The notes under the pieces were generated by a model. It did no database searches, was not told the DNA's origin, and saw only the letters and a list, made by a program, of their open reading frames with translations. From contig JAVVEE010000005.1 of the NCBI GenBank assembly GCA_032251315.1, positions 1 to 59,440 on the forward strand: a stretch of DNA of 59,440 nt, read 5' to 3'. A program made the position numbers and the translations under genes. Source of the DNA: LH-M37 sp032251315. GTDB lineage: Bacteria > Pseudomonadota > Gammaproteobacteria > SZUA-229. Within the stretch, counting starts at the first letter, position 1. Every line of letters starts with the position of its first letter. This document shows, one piece after another, positions 35,042 to 43,200 of this stretch.

Positions 35042-35973
35042 CGCAGACGCTCCAGCACGCGCAGACGCGCACTTCTTGCTCTCGGGTTTTGTGACAGCTC
35101 CCCGGCACTCGCCACGCCTGATTTGCCGACCAGTCGGTAGGGCGGCACTTCATCTTTTTCCATAATGGGTAGCCCCGGCGGAAATTTCGGGCGACTGGAT
35201 ATATCACGCATATAGCGCTTCACCATGCGATCTTCCAGTGAGTGAAAACTGATGACCGCCAGCCGGCCGCCGATGACCAGCATTGAGGCGGCCGCCTGCA
35301 AACCGCTTTCAATCGACGGCAGCTCCTGATTGATAAACATCCGAATCGCCTGAAAACTTCGCGTTGCCGGATGTTTGTGTTTCTCCTTCACAGGAATTGC
35401 GTCTGAAATAATGCTCGCCAGCGTCGCGGTGTCCTCAATGGCGTGCTCAGCCCTGGTCTCTATGATGGCGGTGGCAATGCGTTTGGCGAACTTCTCCTCG
35501 CCGTAACGTTTTAACACCAGAATCAAATCGCGCGCCTCGACTCTGGCCAGCCATTCCATTGCAGACTCGCCCTGCTCGGTATTCATGCGCATATCCAGTG
35601 GCCCCGACCTGAGAAAGCTGAAGCCGCGTTCCGCGTCGTCCAGCTGCGGTGATGACACTCCCAGGTCCATCAACACGCCATCGATACACTTATCCAGGCC
35701 ACGTTCTATAATGACAGCCCCCATTTCACTGAAGTTGCAATGCTCAAATTCAATACGCGGATCACTCGCAAACTGTTCGCGCCCGTAGGCGATGGCCTGT
35801 GGATCCTGATCGAAAGCGATCAAACGTCCCTCTCGACCCAATCTCTTCAATATGGCACTGGCGTGTCCACCGCGTCCAAAGGTGGCATCAACATAAATGC
35901 CGGCGGGTTTGATATTCAGCGCCTCCAGTGCTTCGTTGAGGAGCACCGGCTGATGATTAAAATCGTGCTCCAT
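35038..35973 (-). CDS. rsmH: 16S rRNA (cytosine-1402 N4)-methyltransferase
   Basis: SAM-dependent methyltransferase of 311 aa (MraW). It begins 'HQPVLLNEALEAL', has the SAM-binding 'YVDATFGRGGHASAIL' motif, 'GVLMDLGVSSPQLDDAERGFSF', and the C-terminal 'ISFHSLEDRMVKRYM'. Methylation of C1402 in the ribosomal P site tunes decoding. Its ATG shares one base with the mraZ TAA stop. Confidence 0.97.
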   Translation of the reverse strand: MEHDFNHQPVLLNEALEALNIKPAGIYVDATFGRGGHASAILKRLGREGRLIAFDQDPQAIAYGREQFASDPRIEFEHCNFSEMGAVIIERGLDKCIDGVLMDLGVSSPQLDDAERGFSFLRSGPLDMRMNTEQGESAMEWLARVEARDLILVLKRYGEEKFAKRIATAIIETRAEHAIEDTATLASIISDAIPVKEKHKHPATRSFQAIRMFINQELPSIESGLQAAASMLVIGGRLAVISFHSLEDRMVKRYMRDISSRPKFPPGLPIMEKDEVPPYRLVGKSGVASAGELSQNPRARSARLRVLERLR

Positions 35974-36431
35974 TAAAGTGACAGCTCTTGCAGCGCAGCC
36001 GGCAGCTCACCCTCATCGTCCTGCACACTGTCCAGCAGAGCCCCCTGACTATCATTCCAGGCACCTTCATCCCAGATCTCAAATTTTTTCCCCTGACCGA
36101 TAATGACAATTTTCTTGTCCAGGCCGGCATATTCACGCAACAGCGTCGGTAACAGGATGCGGCCCTGGCCATCCATTTCACATTCGGTGGCATGACCAAT
36201 CAAGAGACGCTGCATTGATTTCACCCGTCTATTCAGACTGGGTAGATTGACCAGCTTGTTTTCGATGACTTCCCATTCGGGCAGGGGATAAACCAGCAGG
36301 CAGGCATCGGGGTCGACGGTAACCACCAGGCGGCCACCACAAATCTCAAGCAGGCGCTCGCGATAACGCGAAGGCATCGCCATGCGGCCCTTCGTATCCA
36401 GCGCAAGATTGTTAATTCCCCGAAAGCTCAT
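35973..36431 (-). CDS. mraZ: MraZ transcriptional regulator of the dcw cluster
   Basis: A 152-aa AbrB-fold DNA-binding protein with two SpoVT/AbrB-like halves; the 'LDTKGRMAMPSRYRERL' and 'CEMDGQGRILLPTLLREYAGL' segments are the two DxKGRxxxP-type signatures. MraZ represses its own operon in E. coli through TGGGN repeats. Three such boxes lie directly before this gene (36441-36465). It is the first gene of a 17-gene minus-strand block. Confidence 0.96.
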   Translation of the reverse strand: MSFRGINNLALDTKGRMAMPSRYRERLLEICGGRLVVTVDPDACLLVYPLPEWEVIENKLVNLPSLNRRVKSMQRLLIGHATECEMDGQGRILLPTLLREYAGLDKKIVIIGQGKKFEIWDEGAWNDSQGALLDSVQDDEGELPAALQELSL

Positions 36432-36440
36432 CGATGCTTA

Positions 36441-36465
36441 CCCACTTTTCCCCACATTTCCCCAC
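36441..36465 (-). promoter_or_regulatory. Three MraZ boxes (GTGGG repeats, ten-base period)
   Basis: GTGGG occurs three times on the minus strand (plus-strand CCCAC at 36441, 36451 and 36461) with an exact ten-base period, one helical turn. This is the known MraZ operator pattern of three TGGGN5 units. The boxes lie between the predicted start point (about 36467) and the mraZ ATG (36431), so bound MraZ would block early transcription. Confidence 0.9.
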
Positions 36466-36473
36466 ATAGCGAC

Positions 36474-36503
36474 ACTATAGGAAGGAAACAAGGGTCATGT
36501 CAA
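36474..36503 (-). promoter_or_regulatory. Promoter of the mraZ/dcw operon
   Basis: On the minus strand a perfect TTGACA (36503-36498), an 18-base spacer and TATAGT (36479-36474) form a strong sigma-70 promoter. It is the only strong promoter I see in front of the whole mraZ-ftsZ run. Confidence 0.8.
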
Positions 36504-36661
36504 GCATTTTCAGGGCTTCAAAATAACAAAAAATACCTTATGCGACAGGAGGTTAGCTAAAATTTGGAATGTTCATTCTCGGACAAAAAAACAGGCGCTA
36601 TCAAATCATCAGCTTGGCGATCAAAGCTAATATTTTACTTTAAGTATGGCTCGAAAGAGAG

Positions 36662-36682
36662 CCCTTGAGGAAATTTCAAGGG
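36662..36682 (-). terminator. Hairpin downstream of the RNase P RNA gene
   Basis: Seven perfectly paired bases (CCCTTGA with TCAAGGG) around a seven-base loop, about 14 bases after the 3' end of rnpB on the minus strand, followed by a pyrimidine-rich CTCTCTTTC. A GGCTC/GAGCC hairpin overlaps its 3' side. It probably ends or processes the RNase P precursor. Confidence 0.5.
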
Positions 36683-36695
36683 ATAAAAAATAAGG

Positions 36696-37069
36696 GGGAG
36701 TTGGCCGATAAGCCGGGTTCTGTCGTAGCTCAAAGAGCCGGGGCAGTCATTCATCTAGGGCATGCGTCACCGCATACCTCAAGCAACCTACCCGGGAACA
36801 GCGCGGACCACGCATTATGTTCCCCTATTTGGTCTTGCTCCGAGTGGGGTTTACCCTGCCATGCCTGTTGCCAGACATGCGGTGCGCTCTTACCGCACCA
36901 TTTCACCCTTACCGGTTAAGCCGAAGCTCAACCGGCGGTATATTTTCTGTGGCACTTTCCGTAGGCTTGCGCCCCCCAGGCGTTACCTGGCACTCTGTCC
37001 TGCGGAGCCCGGACTTTCCTCGATGCGCATATCAATGATATGAGCAGCGCGACTGCCTTGGCCAACTCC
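36696..37069 (-). ncRNA. rnpB: RNase P RNA (bacterial type A)
   Basis: Catalytic RNA that trims tRNA 5' ends. The minus strand carries the universally conserved blocks in order: 'GAGGAAAGTCCGGGCTCC' near the 5' end, 'GGTAAGGGTGAAA', 'GGTAAGAGCGCACCGC', 'AACCCCACTCGGAGCAAG', 'AGATGAATGACTG' and 'ACAGAACCCGGCTTATCGG' near the 3' end. GGAGTTGGCC at the 5' end pairs with GGCCAACTCC at the 3' end (helix P1). Length about 374 nt is typical. End positions are set by the P1 helix and may be off by a few bases. Confidence 0.97.
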
Positions 37070-37074
37070 CGACG

Positions 37075-37542
37075 CTAATATAACAGGGTATGCACATCAA
37101 CGTCACCATCGGAACGTCTAAATAGGCGACCAAACGCCTTATTTAATGAATGCTGTCGTGGCAAAAACTGAAAAACACTTCGTTTTCGACTGTCCAGTAA
37201 AGCCGCCGCCCGTTGCAGGCGCTCATTGTCAGGTTCAATTTTACAGCCACGGTGTATAGCATCAATGGCACGTTTACGATTATTGCAATACCATTCAGCG
37301 CAGGCCAGATTCAGGAACACGATACCATCCAGCACTTCACTGCCCGCCGCATCACGACAGATCAGCAGGCCATTGCGGTTCGAAATTAACACCTGCGCCA
37401 AACCCACATACGAAGCCACCTTATTGTAATGCGCATCGTGCTCATCCAGATCCTTCAGTACCGCTTCAAAATCACGCGCGGCTGCCTTATAATCCCCATC
37501 TTCCAATGCTTTCAAGCCTTTTTCAAACATTTCGCTATTCAT
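37075..37542 (-). CDS. Uncharacterised TPR-like protein
   Basis: About 155 aa. The first half looks like a tetratricopeptide repeat ('GLKALEDGDYKAAARDFEAVLKD'), and a second helical repeat-like unit ('CAEWYCNNRKRAIDAIHRGCKIEPDNERLQRAAALL') follows; the tail is basic and aromatic. No signal peptide. Probably a cytoplasmic protein-binding module; function unknown. The frame opens with TTG at 37572, but the ATG at 37542 has an AGGG ribosome site seven bases upstream and is preferred. The gene stops five bases before the RNase P RNA. Confidence 0.7.
   Translation of the reverse strand: MNSEMFEKGLKALEDGDYKAAARDFEAVLKDLDEHDAHYNKVASYVGLAQVLISNRNGLLICRDAAGSEVLDGIVFLNLACAEWYCNNRKRAIDAIHRGCKIEPDNERLQRAAALLDSRKRSVFQFLPRQHSLNKAFGRLFRRSDGDVDVHTLLY
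37077..37106 (-). promoter_or_regulatory. Likely rnpB promoter inside the end of the preceding gene
   Basis: GTGACG (37106-37101), an 18-base spacer and TATATT (37082-37077) on the minus strand put the start point six or seven bases downstream, exactly at the RNase P RNA 5' end. The -10 hexamer covers the last codons and the first two stop-codon bases of the small repeat-protein gene, so regulatory and coding sequence overlap. Confidence 0.65.
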
Positions 37543-37697
37543 ATCATCACCCTGAATCGACTTCATCTCCAATTCATATGCTTAAGAATATACCATAATA
37601 AATACAGGTTTATAGCTGGAAAAAGACCGCTTAAATTAGCAATAAACCCACAACTGACATAAGCTAACATCCACCTTATTTTCTGAGATACACTTTC

Positions 37698-38588
37698 ATG
37701 CCCTGGTTGCAGATTTCCGTACATACCACCCAAAATCATGCCGAGCAGGTGGAAGCTGTGCTGCTACAGAATGGTGCCTGCTCGATAACGCTCAACGATG
37801 CAGCAGACGAGCCCATTCTTGAACCTGCGCCCGGGGAAACGCCTATCTGGCAAAATATTATCGCCACCGGCATGTTCGATAATACAGAAGATCGACCACG
37901 ACTTCTGGCGAATATCGAAACCGCACTTCAGCACAGTGACTACCGCATTACCAGTGAATTACTGGAAGACCAGAACTGGACCCGCAGCTGGATGGACGAC
38001 TACCACGCCATGCAGTTCGGCGAACGCTTATGGATATGCCCCTGGCATATCGACCCACCTGAACCCGACGCCACTAATCTCAGGCTCGACCCGGGGCTGG
38101 CTTTTGGCACCGGCACCCACCCCACCACCTCGCTGTGCCTGAGCTGGCTCGACCAGCATATCCAGCAACAACAAAGCCTGCTCGACTTCGGCTGCGGTTC
38201 CGGCATTCTGGCCATCGCGGCATTATTACTGGGACTGGAACATGCTGATGGTGTGGATATCGATCCGCAGGCGCTGGAAGCCAGCCTGGCAAACGCCAAA
38301 GCCAATCAGGTGGAAGAACGCCTGGATTTGTTCAGTACCGAGCAATTTTCCGCCGAGCGTTCTCAGCAGCAATATGACATCGTCGTCGCCAACATTTTAA
38401 GCGGGCCACTGGTTGAGCTTGCGCCCATGCTGGCCCGGCACACCCGCGCTGGCGGCAACATTGTGCTTTCCGGGATACTGGCCGAACAGGCTGACAGCGT
38501 GATCAATGCCTACGCGCCCTTCTTCAAGATGGATGCGCCCACTTTCATGGAAGACTGGGTGCTATTACACGGTTGCAGACCGGGTTAA
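37698..38588 (+). CDS. prmA: Ribosomal protein L11 methyltransferase
   Basis: SAM-dependent enzyme that trimethylates ribosomal protein L11, 296 aa. It has the N-terminal recognition domain ('WLQISVHTTQNHAEQVEAVLLQNGA'), 'DPGLAFGTGTHPTTSLCL', SAM motif 'LLDFGCGSGILAIAA', the acidic 'DGVDIDPQAL' and the catalytic-loop 'VVANILSGPLVEL'. It begins the prmA-(zinc ribbon gene)-dusB-fis-purH row. The intergenic space to the divergent repeat-protein gene is about 155 bases. Confidence 0.96.
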   Translation: MPWLQISVHTTQNHAEQVEAVLLQNGACSITLNDAADEPILEPAPGETPIWQNIIATGMFDNTEDRPRLLANIETALQHSDYRITSELLEDQNWTRSWMDDYHAMQFGERLWICPWHIDPPEPDATNLRLDPGLAFGTGTHPTTSLCLSWLDQHIQQQQSLLDFGCGSGILAIAALLLGLEHADGVDIDPQALEASLANAKANQVEERLDLFSTEQFSAERSQQQYDIVVANILSGPLVELAPMLARHTRAGGNIVLSGILAEQADSVINAYAPFFKMDAPTFMEDWVLLHGCRPG

Positions 38589-38609
38589 TTCCCTGCATCA
38601 TATATCACC

Positions 38610-39764
38610 ATGCAAACCATATGCCCATATTGCCAGACCGTTTTCAAAGTTTTAGATGAACAGCTGAGTCTTGCCGACGGTTATGTGCGCTGCGGTATAT
38701 GCAAGGAGGTTTTTAATGCCCTGGAAAAGCCTACGGCAGAAGCTGAGAAAGATTCCTCTGTCGACAGCGCAATAGCGGACAAGACCAATACCCAAAACAC
38801 TGTCGCCGCCGGTGACAGCAACCCCACCGAACCGGCGGCGCACCCAACCACTGCCCTCCCGGATTCCGAAAAACACCCTGAACCACCCGGCGACTCAGCG
38901 CCGACCAGCCCGACAGCAGCAGAGCCGGCAAAGGAAATCACCGCCGCTGTGGTCGATAGCGCTCAGGCTGACCTGTTTTCTGAAGCTTCGCCACAGACGG
39001 AAACGCACTCACCCGCCCTCAGCGTTGAAATATCAGCGCTGGAGGCTATCGAGCCAGATACCGTGGCAGTAACGCCTGTCAGTAACCCGGACGACATCCA
39101 GGCCGGGACCGAGACGCCCACCGCTTTATCGACAGCGAGCTCTAAGAGCACCCCGGAGCCGACCGAGAAAACAGAAGTCACCCCCACCAGTGTTTCTGAC
39201 AACGAAACTGAAGAGACTGATCTGTTTGACGGGGTGCAGAGCAAGCTCATCCCCGATGAGTACCGTATTCCTGAGCTGCACAATACCACTTCGCTCTGGC
39301 GTGACATTGCCTGGAGCCTGGCCATTCTGGCGTTTACCGCCACCCTGTTCGCCGAATATATCTGGTTCAACCGCAACGAGTTAATCAGTGATCCCCAGCT
39401 GCGCCCGCTGGTCACGCAGTTCTGCGCAGTGGCCAACTGCGACACCATGAACTTACGTGAGCCGGCTAAAGTCGAAATGACCACGCGTAACATATACAGC
39501 CACCCCAATGTCAAAAATGCGCTGATGATCTCGGGCACGCTGGTCAATCATGCCCACTTCGAACAGCCTTATCCGGATATGCTGGTCGACTTTTCTGATG
39601 TGCGCGGCGAAGTCATCGCTTCGCGCATTTTCACTCCCGAACACTACATGCAAATCAAGCTCGACAGCCTGAAGCTTATGCCGCCGGGAATGCCTGTAGA
39701 CTTCAACATGGAAATACAGGATCCCGGCAACGATGCCATGACCTACGAGTTCAGCTTCCTGTAA
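38610..39764 (+). CDS. Zinc-ribbon (MJ0042) membrane protein with DUF3426 domain
   Basis: 384 aa. An N-terminal MJ0042-type zinc ribbon has two CxxC pairs ('CPYCQTVFKV' and 'RCGICKEVFNAL', residues 5-36). A long low-complexity acidic Pro/Thr/Glu/Ala linker (about 45-205) follows, then a single transmembrane helix (about 232-252), then a periplasmic DUF3426 domain. The family is widespread beside prmA and dusB in proteobacteria, but its function is not established. It lies 21 bases after prmA and is followed by a terminator-like hairpin. Confidence 0.85.
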   Translation: MQTICPYCQTVFKVLDEQLSLADGYVRCGICKEVFNALEKPTAEAEKDSSVDSAIADKTNTQNTVAAGDSNPTEPAAHPTTALPDSEKHPEPPGDSAPTSPTAAEPAKEITAAVVDSAQADLFSEASPQTETHSPALSVEISALEAIEPDTVAVTPVSNPDDIQAGTETPTALSTASSKSTPEPTEKTEVTPTSVSDNETEETDLFDGVQSKLIPDEYRIPELHNTTSLWRDIAWSLAILAFTATLFAEYIWFNRNELISDPQLRPLVTQFCAVANCDTMNLREPAKVEMTTRNIYSHPNVKNALMISGTLVNHAHFEQPYPDMLVDFSDVRGEVIASRIFTPEHYMQIKLDSLKLMPPGMPVDFNMEIQDPGNDAMTYEFSFL

Positions 39765-39774
39765 GCTTCACAAC

Positions 39775-39797
39775 CCGGCATCATCTGTCGGCTTTTA
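39775..39797 (+). terminator. Terminator-like hairpin after the DUF3426 gene
   Basis: CCGGCA pairs with TGTCGG (one G-U) around a TCATC loop and is followed by CTTTT. It starts eleven bases after the stop. It may separate prmA-DUF3426 from dusB-fis. Confidence 0.5.
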
Positions 39798-39837
39798 ATT
39801 CCTAAAAAGCGGCCCTTCTGGCAAAATCCTGCACCTT

Positions 39838-40854
39838 ATGAACATCGGCCCCTATAAACTTAAAAACCCTCTACTGCTGGCACCCATGGCGGGTATTACC
39901 GACCTGCCTTTTCGTACGCTCTGTCGCGAGATGGGGGCAGCGTTGGCGGTTTCCGAGATGGTCACCTCCAACAAACAACTGTGGCACTCCCGCAAAACCC
40001 GGCTCAGACTCGACCATACCGGCGAAGGCGCACCCTGTAGCGTTCAGATCGCCGGTACCGACCCTGTGCAGATGGCGGAAGCCGCGCAGTTCAATGTTGA
40101 AAATGGCGCGCAGATTATCGATATCAATATGGGCTGCCCGGCTAAAAAAGTATGCAATGTGATGGCCGGATCAGCCCTGCTTAAAAATGAAAACCGGGTT
40201 GCCGAGATTTTGCGCCAGGTGGTCAATGCCGTGGATGCGCCGGTAACGCTGAAAATACGCACCGGCTGGGACCTCGATAACCGCAATGCCGTCAGCATCG
40301 CCAAAATCGCCGAGGCCGAGGGCATTCAAGCATTGACCATCCATGGCCGCACCCGCGCCTGCGCCTTCAGGGGCGAGGCGGAATACGAAACCATGGCCGA
40401 AGTAAAATCACGCATCAGTATTCCGGTAATTGCCAACGGCGACATCGACTCCCCTGAAAAAGCCGCCGAAGTACTCAGGCAGACCGGTGTTGATGCCCTT
40501 ATGATTGGACGTGGCGCTCAGGGAAGGCCCTGGATTTTTCGGGAGATTCTTTATTATCTGGAACATGGAAAAAATTTACCGGCTCCAGACGCAAAAGAAG
40601 TCAATTTCCTATTGAACAAACACCTCAAAAGCCTGTATGATTTTTATGGCGAAACCATGGGTGTACGAATTGCTCGTAAACATATTAACTGGTACTGTAA
40701 ACATCATTTTAATCAGCCGCCTGAAACGACCCCGGATCTCGCCACCGAAGTTGAGTCATTTAGAAAAAGTATAAATAAAATAGAATCCACCGCGATTCAG
40801 CTTGAAAAAACTCTACGTTTTTTCACCACCCAAGGGAGAACACCGGCTCCATGA
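39838..40854 (+). CDS. dusB: tRNA-dihydrouridine synthase B
   Basis: FMN enzyme reducing uridine in tRNA (U17 in E. coli), 338 aa. It shows the 'PLLLAPMAGITDLPFR' N-terminus, the catalytic Cys100 in 'IDINMGCPAKKV', 'KIRTGWD', 'TIHGRTR' and 'VIANGDID', and the C-terminal helical domain with 'RIARKHINWY'. The dusB-fis pair is the classical operon; they overlap by four bases. Confidence 0.96.
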   Translation: MNIGPYKLKNPLLLAPMAGITDLPFRTLCREMGAALAVSEMVTSNKQLWHSRKTRLRLDHTGEGAPCSVQIAGTDPVQMAEAAQFNVENGAQIIDINMGCPAKKVCNVMAGSALLKNENRVAEILRQVVNAVDAPVTLKIRTGWDLDNRNAVSIAKIAEAEGIQALTIHGRTRACAFRGEAEYETMAEVKSRISIPVIANGDIDSPEKAAEVLRQTGVDALMIGRGAQGRPWIFREILYYLEHGKNLPAPDAKEVNFLLNKHLKSLYDFYGETMGVRIARKHINWYCKHHFNQPPETTPDLATEVESFRKSINKIESTAIQLEKTLRFFTTQGRTPAP

Positions 40855-41162
40855 GCGCGCAAAATATCTATTCCATCGATGAGCGTCTGGATAAAAGAAC
40901 AAACCTCGACGAAGAGCTGCCTGAACCTCATCAGGCTTCACCGATTTACGATGCGGTAAAAACTTCTATTCAGCGCTACCTGCAGGAACTCGAAGATACC
41001 GAACCCTGCGACATGTACAACATGGTACTGCGCCAGATTGAACAGCCCTTGCTGGAGGCGGTACTGGAACACACCGGCGGCAATCAGTCACGCGCTGCTG
41101 AATGTCTGGGGCTGAATCGAGGCACCCTGCGCAAAAAGCTGCGCCTCTATCAACTGGGCTGA
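40851..41162 (+). CDS. fis: Nucleoid-associated regulator Fis
   Basis: A 103-aa DNA-bending protein. The C-terminal half is the Fis helix-turn-helix ('TGGNQSRAAECLGLNRGTLRKKLRLYQL'-like arrangement, positions about 75-103), preceded by the 'YDMVLRQIEQPLLEAVLEH'-type dimerisation helices. It acts on rRNA promoters, replication and recombination. Overlap ATGA with dusB shows translational coupling. The N-terminus is somewhat more acidic than in enteric Fis. Confidence 0.95.
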   Translation: MSAQNIYSIDERLDKRTNLDEELPEPHQASPIYDAVKTSIQRYLQELEDTEPCDMYNMVLRQIEQPLLEAVLEHTGGNQSRAAECLGLNRGTLRKKLRLYQLG

Positions 41163-41343
41163 TGGTTCACGCACGGCTTTGACTTTCCGTCAATCCATGT
41201 CGGCTCCGCAAAAGCTGAAGTCAATTACATCACAGATTAACGCCACTCAAAAGACCGTCCGTAAACAGCATAAAATACTCTTAGTCACTTCAACATGATT
41301 GACGTCTTTTAGCTTGCTTCTGCACCCGGCCTGCGTTCTCCGG

Positions 41344-41349
41344 TATAAT
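41344..41349 (+). promoter_or_regulatory. Likely -10 element of purH
   Basis: A perfect TATAAT 37 bases before the purH ATG. No clear -35 hexamer is found at the usual distance, so an activator or an imperfect -35 is implied. A purine repressor box was not seen. Confidence 0.45.
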
Positions 41350-41385
41350 TGCCGCCCTTATTAACCCTCGCAGACGAGACTGAAA

Positions 41386-42963
41386 ATGACCGAATTAAGC
41401 CAGCGTCCGGTTCGACGCGCCCTCCTGAGTGTTTCCGACAAGACCGGCATTGTCGATTTTGCCAAAAGCCTGCACCAGCGTGGCATCGAAATTCTATCCA
41501 CCGGGGGTACTGCTAAATTACTGGTCGATGCCTTTATACCAGTTAAGGAAGTCTCTCAGCACACCGGCTTTCCCGAAATCATGGATGGCAGGGTAAAAAC
41601 GTTGCACCCTAAAATTCACGGCGGCATTCTGGGCCGCCGCGGCATTGATGATGACGTGATGAAAGCCAATGACATCAGCCCCATCGACCTGGTGGTGGTT
41701 AATTTATATCCGTTTGAAGCAACCGTCGCCAAAGAAAACTGCGCACTGGATGACGCCATCGAGAATATCGACATCGGTGGCCCGGCCATGGTTCGCGCTA
41801 CCGCCAAAAATTATGCTTTCGTCAGCATCATCGTCGAACCTGTTGACTACGGACGCGTTCTTGAGGAAATGGAAGCCAGCGACGGCATTATCTCCGAGGC
41901 TACCCGCTTCGACCTGGCGGTCAAGGCTTTCGAGCATACCGCTAAATATGACGGCATGATCGCCAACTATCTGGGCCGTATCAAAGCCGATGGCAGCAAG
42001 GATAATTTTCCGCGTACCATCAACCTTCAGTTCAACAAGGCTCAGGAGATGCGTTATGGTGAGAACCCGCATCAGCAGGCGGCTTTCTACATCGATCCCG
42101 CGTCCACCGAAGCCTGCATCGCCACCGCCAAACAAGTGCAGGGTAAAGAGCTTTCTTTCAATAACATCGGTGACACTGATGCTGCACTGGAGTGTGTCAA
42201 GCAGTTCAAAGATCCGGCCTGTGTCATTGTTAAGCACGCCAACCCCTGCGGCGTAGCGGTTAATAAAACCATACTGGAAGCCTATAACCGCGCTTACCTT
42301 ACCGACCCCGAATCAGCCTTTGGTGGCATCATCGCATTTAACCGTGAGCTTGATGGCGAAACCGCAAAAGCTATCGTTGAACGTCAGTTTGTGGAAGTCA
42401 TCATTGCCCCCAGCATCAGCCAGGCGGCCAAAGAGGCAGTAGCCGAGAAGAAGAATGTACGTCTGCTGGAATGCGGCGAATGGGACATGGAAAACGTAAT
42501 AGCCCGTCTGGATTACAAACGCGTCAACGGCGGATTGCTGGTTCAGGATGCTGATCTGGAACTGTATAACACCATGGACATTGTCAGCAAACGCAAACCG
42601 TCCGAGAGCGACATCACCGACATGCTGTTCGCCTGGCGTGTGGCCAAATTCGTTAAGTCCAATGCCATCGTTTACGGCAAAGACAATATGACCATCGGTG
42701 TCGGCGCGGGCCAGATGAGTCGCATCAACAGTGCGCGTATTGCAGGTATAAAAGCTGAGCACGCCGGCCTGAATGTCCAGGGTTCGGTAATGGCCTCCGA
42801 TGCCTTCTTCCCTTTCCGTGACGGCATCGACGCCGCCCATGAAGCCGGCATCGTCGCCGTCATTCAGCCGGGTGGCTCTATGCGAGACGACGAAGTCATT
42901 GCCGCCGCCGACGAACACAATATGATCATGATGCTAACGGGTATGCGTCACTTCAGGCATTAA
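41386..42963 (+). CDS. purH: Bifunctional AICAR transformylase / IMP cyclohydrolase
   Basis: Catalyses the last two steps of purine synthesis to IMP, 525 aa. The N-terminal IMP cyclohydrolase domain (about 1-200; 'ALLSVSDKTGIVDFAK', 'STGGTAKLL', 'GRVKTLHPKIHGGIL') and the C-terminal transformylase domain (about 205-525; 'RYGENPHQQAAFY', 'KHANPCGVA', 'DAFFPFRDGID') are complete. A strong hairpin follows the stop, and no purD is linked to it here. Confidence 0.97.
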   Translation: MTELSQRPVRRALLSVSDKTGIVDFAKSLHQRGIEILSTGGTAKLLVDAFIPVKEVSQHTGFPEIMDGRVKTLHPKIHGGILGRRGIDDDVMKANDISPIDLVVVNLYPFEATVAKENCALDDAIENIDIGGPAMVRATAKNYAFVSIIVEPVDYGRVLEEMEASDGIISEATRFDLAVKAFEHTAKYDGMIANYLGRIKADGSKDNFPRTINLQFNKAQEMRYGENPHQQAAFYIDPASTEACIATAKQVQGKELSFNNIGDTDAALECVKQFKDPACVIVKHANPCGVAVNKTILEAYNRAYLTDPESAFGGIIAFNRELDGETAKAIVERQFVEVIIAPSISQAAKEAVAEKKNVRLLECGEWDMENVIARLDYKRVNGGLLVQDADLELYNTMDIVSKRKPSESDITDMLFAWRVAKFVKSNAIVYGKDNMTIGVGAGQMSRINSARIAGIKAEHAGLNVQGSVMASDAFFPFRDGIDAAHEAGIVAVIQPGGSMRDDEVIAAADEHNMIMMLTGMRHFRH

Positions 42964-42969
42964 GGCTTC

Positions 42970-43008
42970 TCCCCGCCTCAGCGTGAACAAAAGTACGTCA
43001 GGCGGGGG
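42970..43008 (+). terminator. Hairpin terminator after purH
   Basis: CCCCGCCT at 42971-42978 pairs perfectly with AGGCGGGG at 43000-43007. No T run follows directly. A competing pairing (GCGTGAAC with GTTCATGC, one mismatch) overlaps it, so two alternative folds are possible. Confidence 0.6.
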
Positions 43009-43035
43009 ACGTTCATGCGTGAAAAAGATAAAAAA

Positions 43036-43190
43036 ACATCTAGTGCGCAGATGAGCACAGATAAACGCGGATAAAGGCAAAACCAAATCTTGTTAATGCA
43101 ACCCCGACATCTTCTTTCTAATTGCTTTTTTCGCGAAGCAAAAGGTTCTATCCACCGCGGATATAAGTTTTTTACTTATATTAATTCACA
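43036..43190. repeat. Non-coding stretch with repeat-like fragments downstream of purH
   Basis: Contains GCGCAGATGAGCACAGATAA and two CGCGGATA words, sequence of the kind often found in dispersed non-coding repeats of proteobacteria, plus a perfect hairpin (ATATAAGT/ACTTATAT, 43161-43181) near the 3' end of fixH. No gene is visible. The resemblance is from memory and needs a genome comparison. Confidence 0.3.
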
Positions 43191-43200
43191 GAACAAGATT

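Noticed and set aside
42313..42918. 201-codon minus-strand frame across purH
   Set aside because: Antisense shadow of the conserved transformylase domain.
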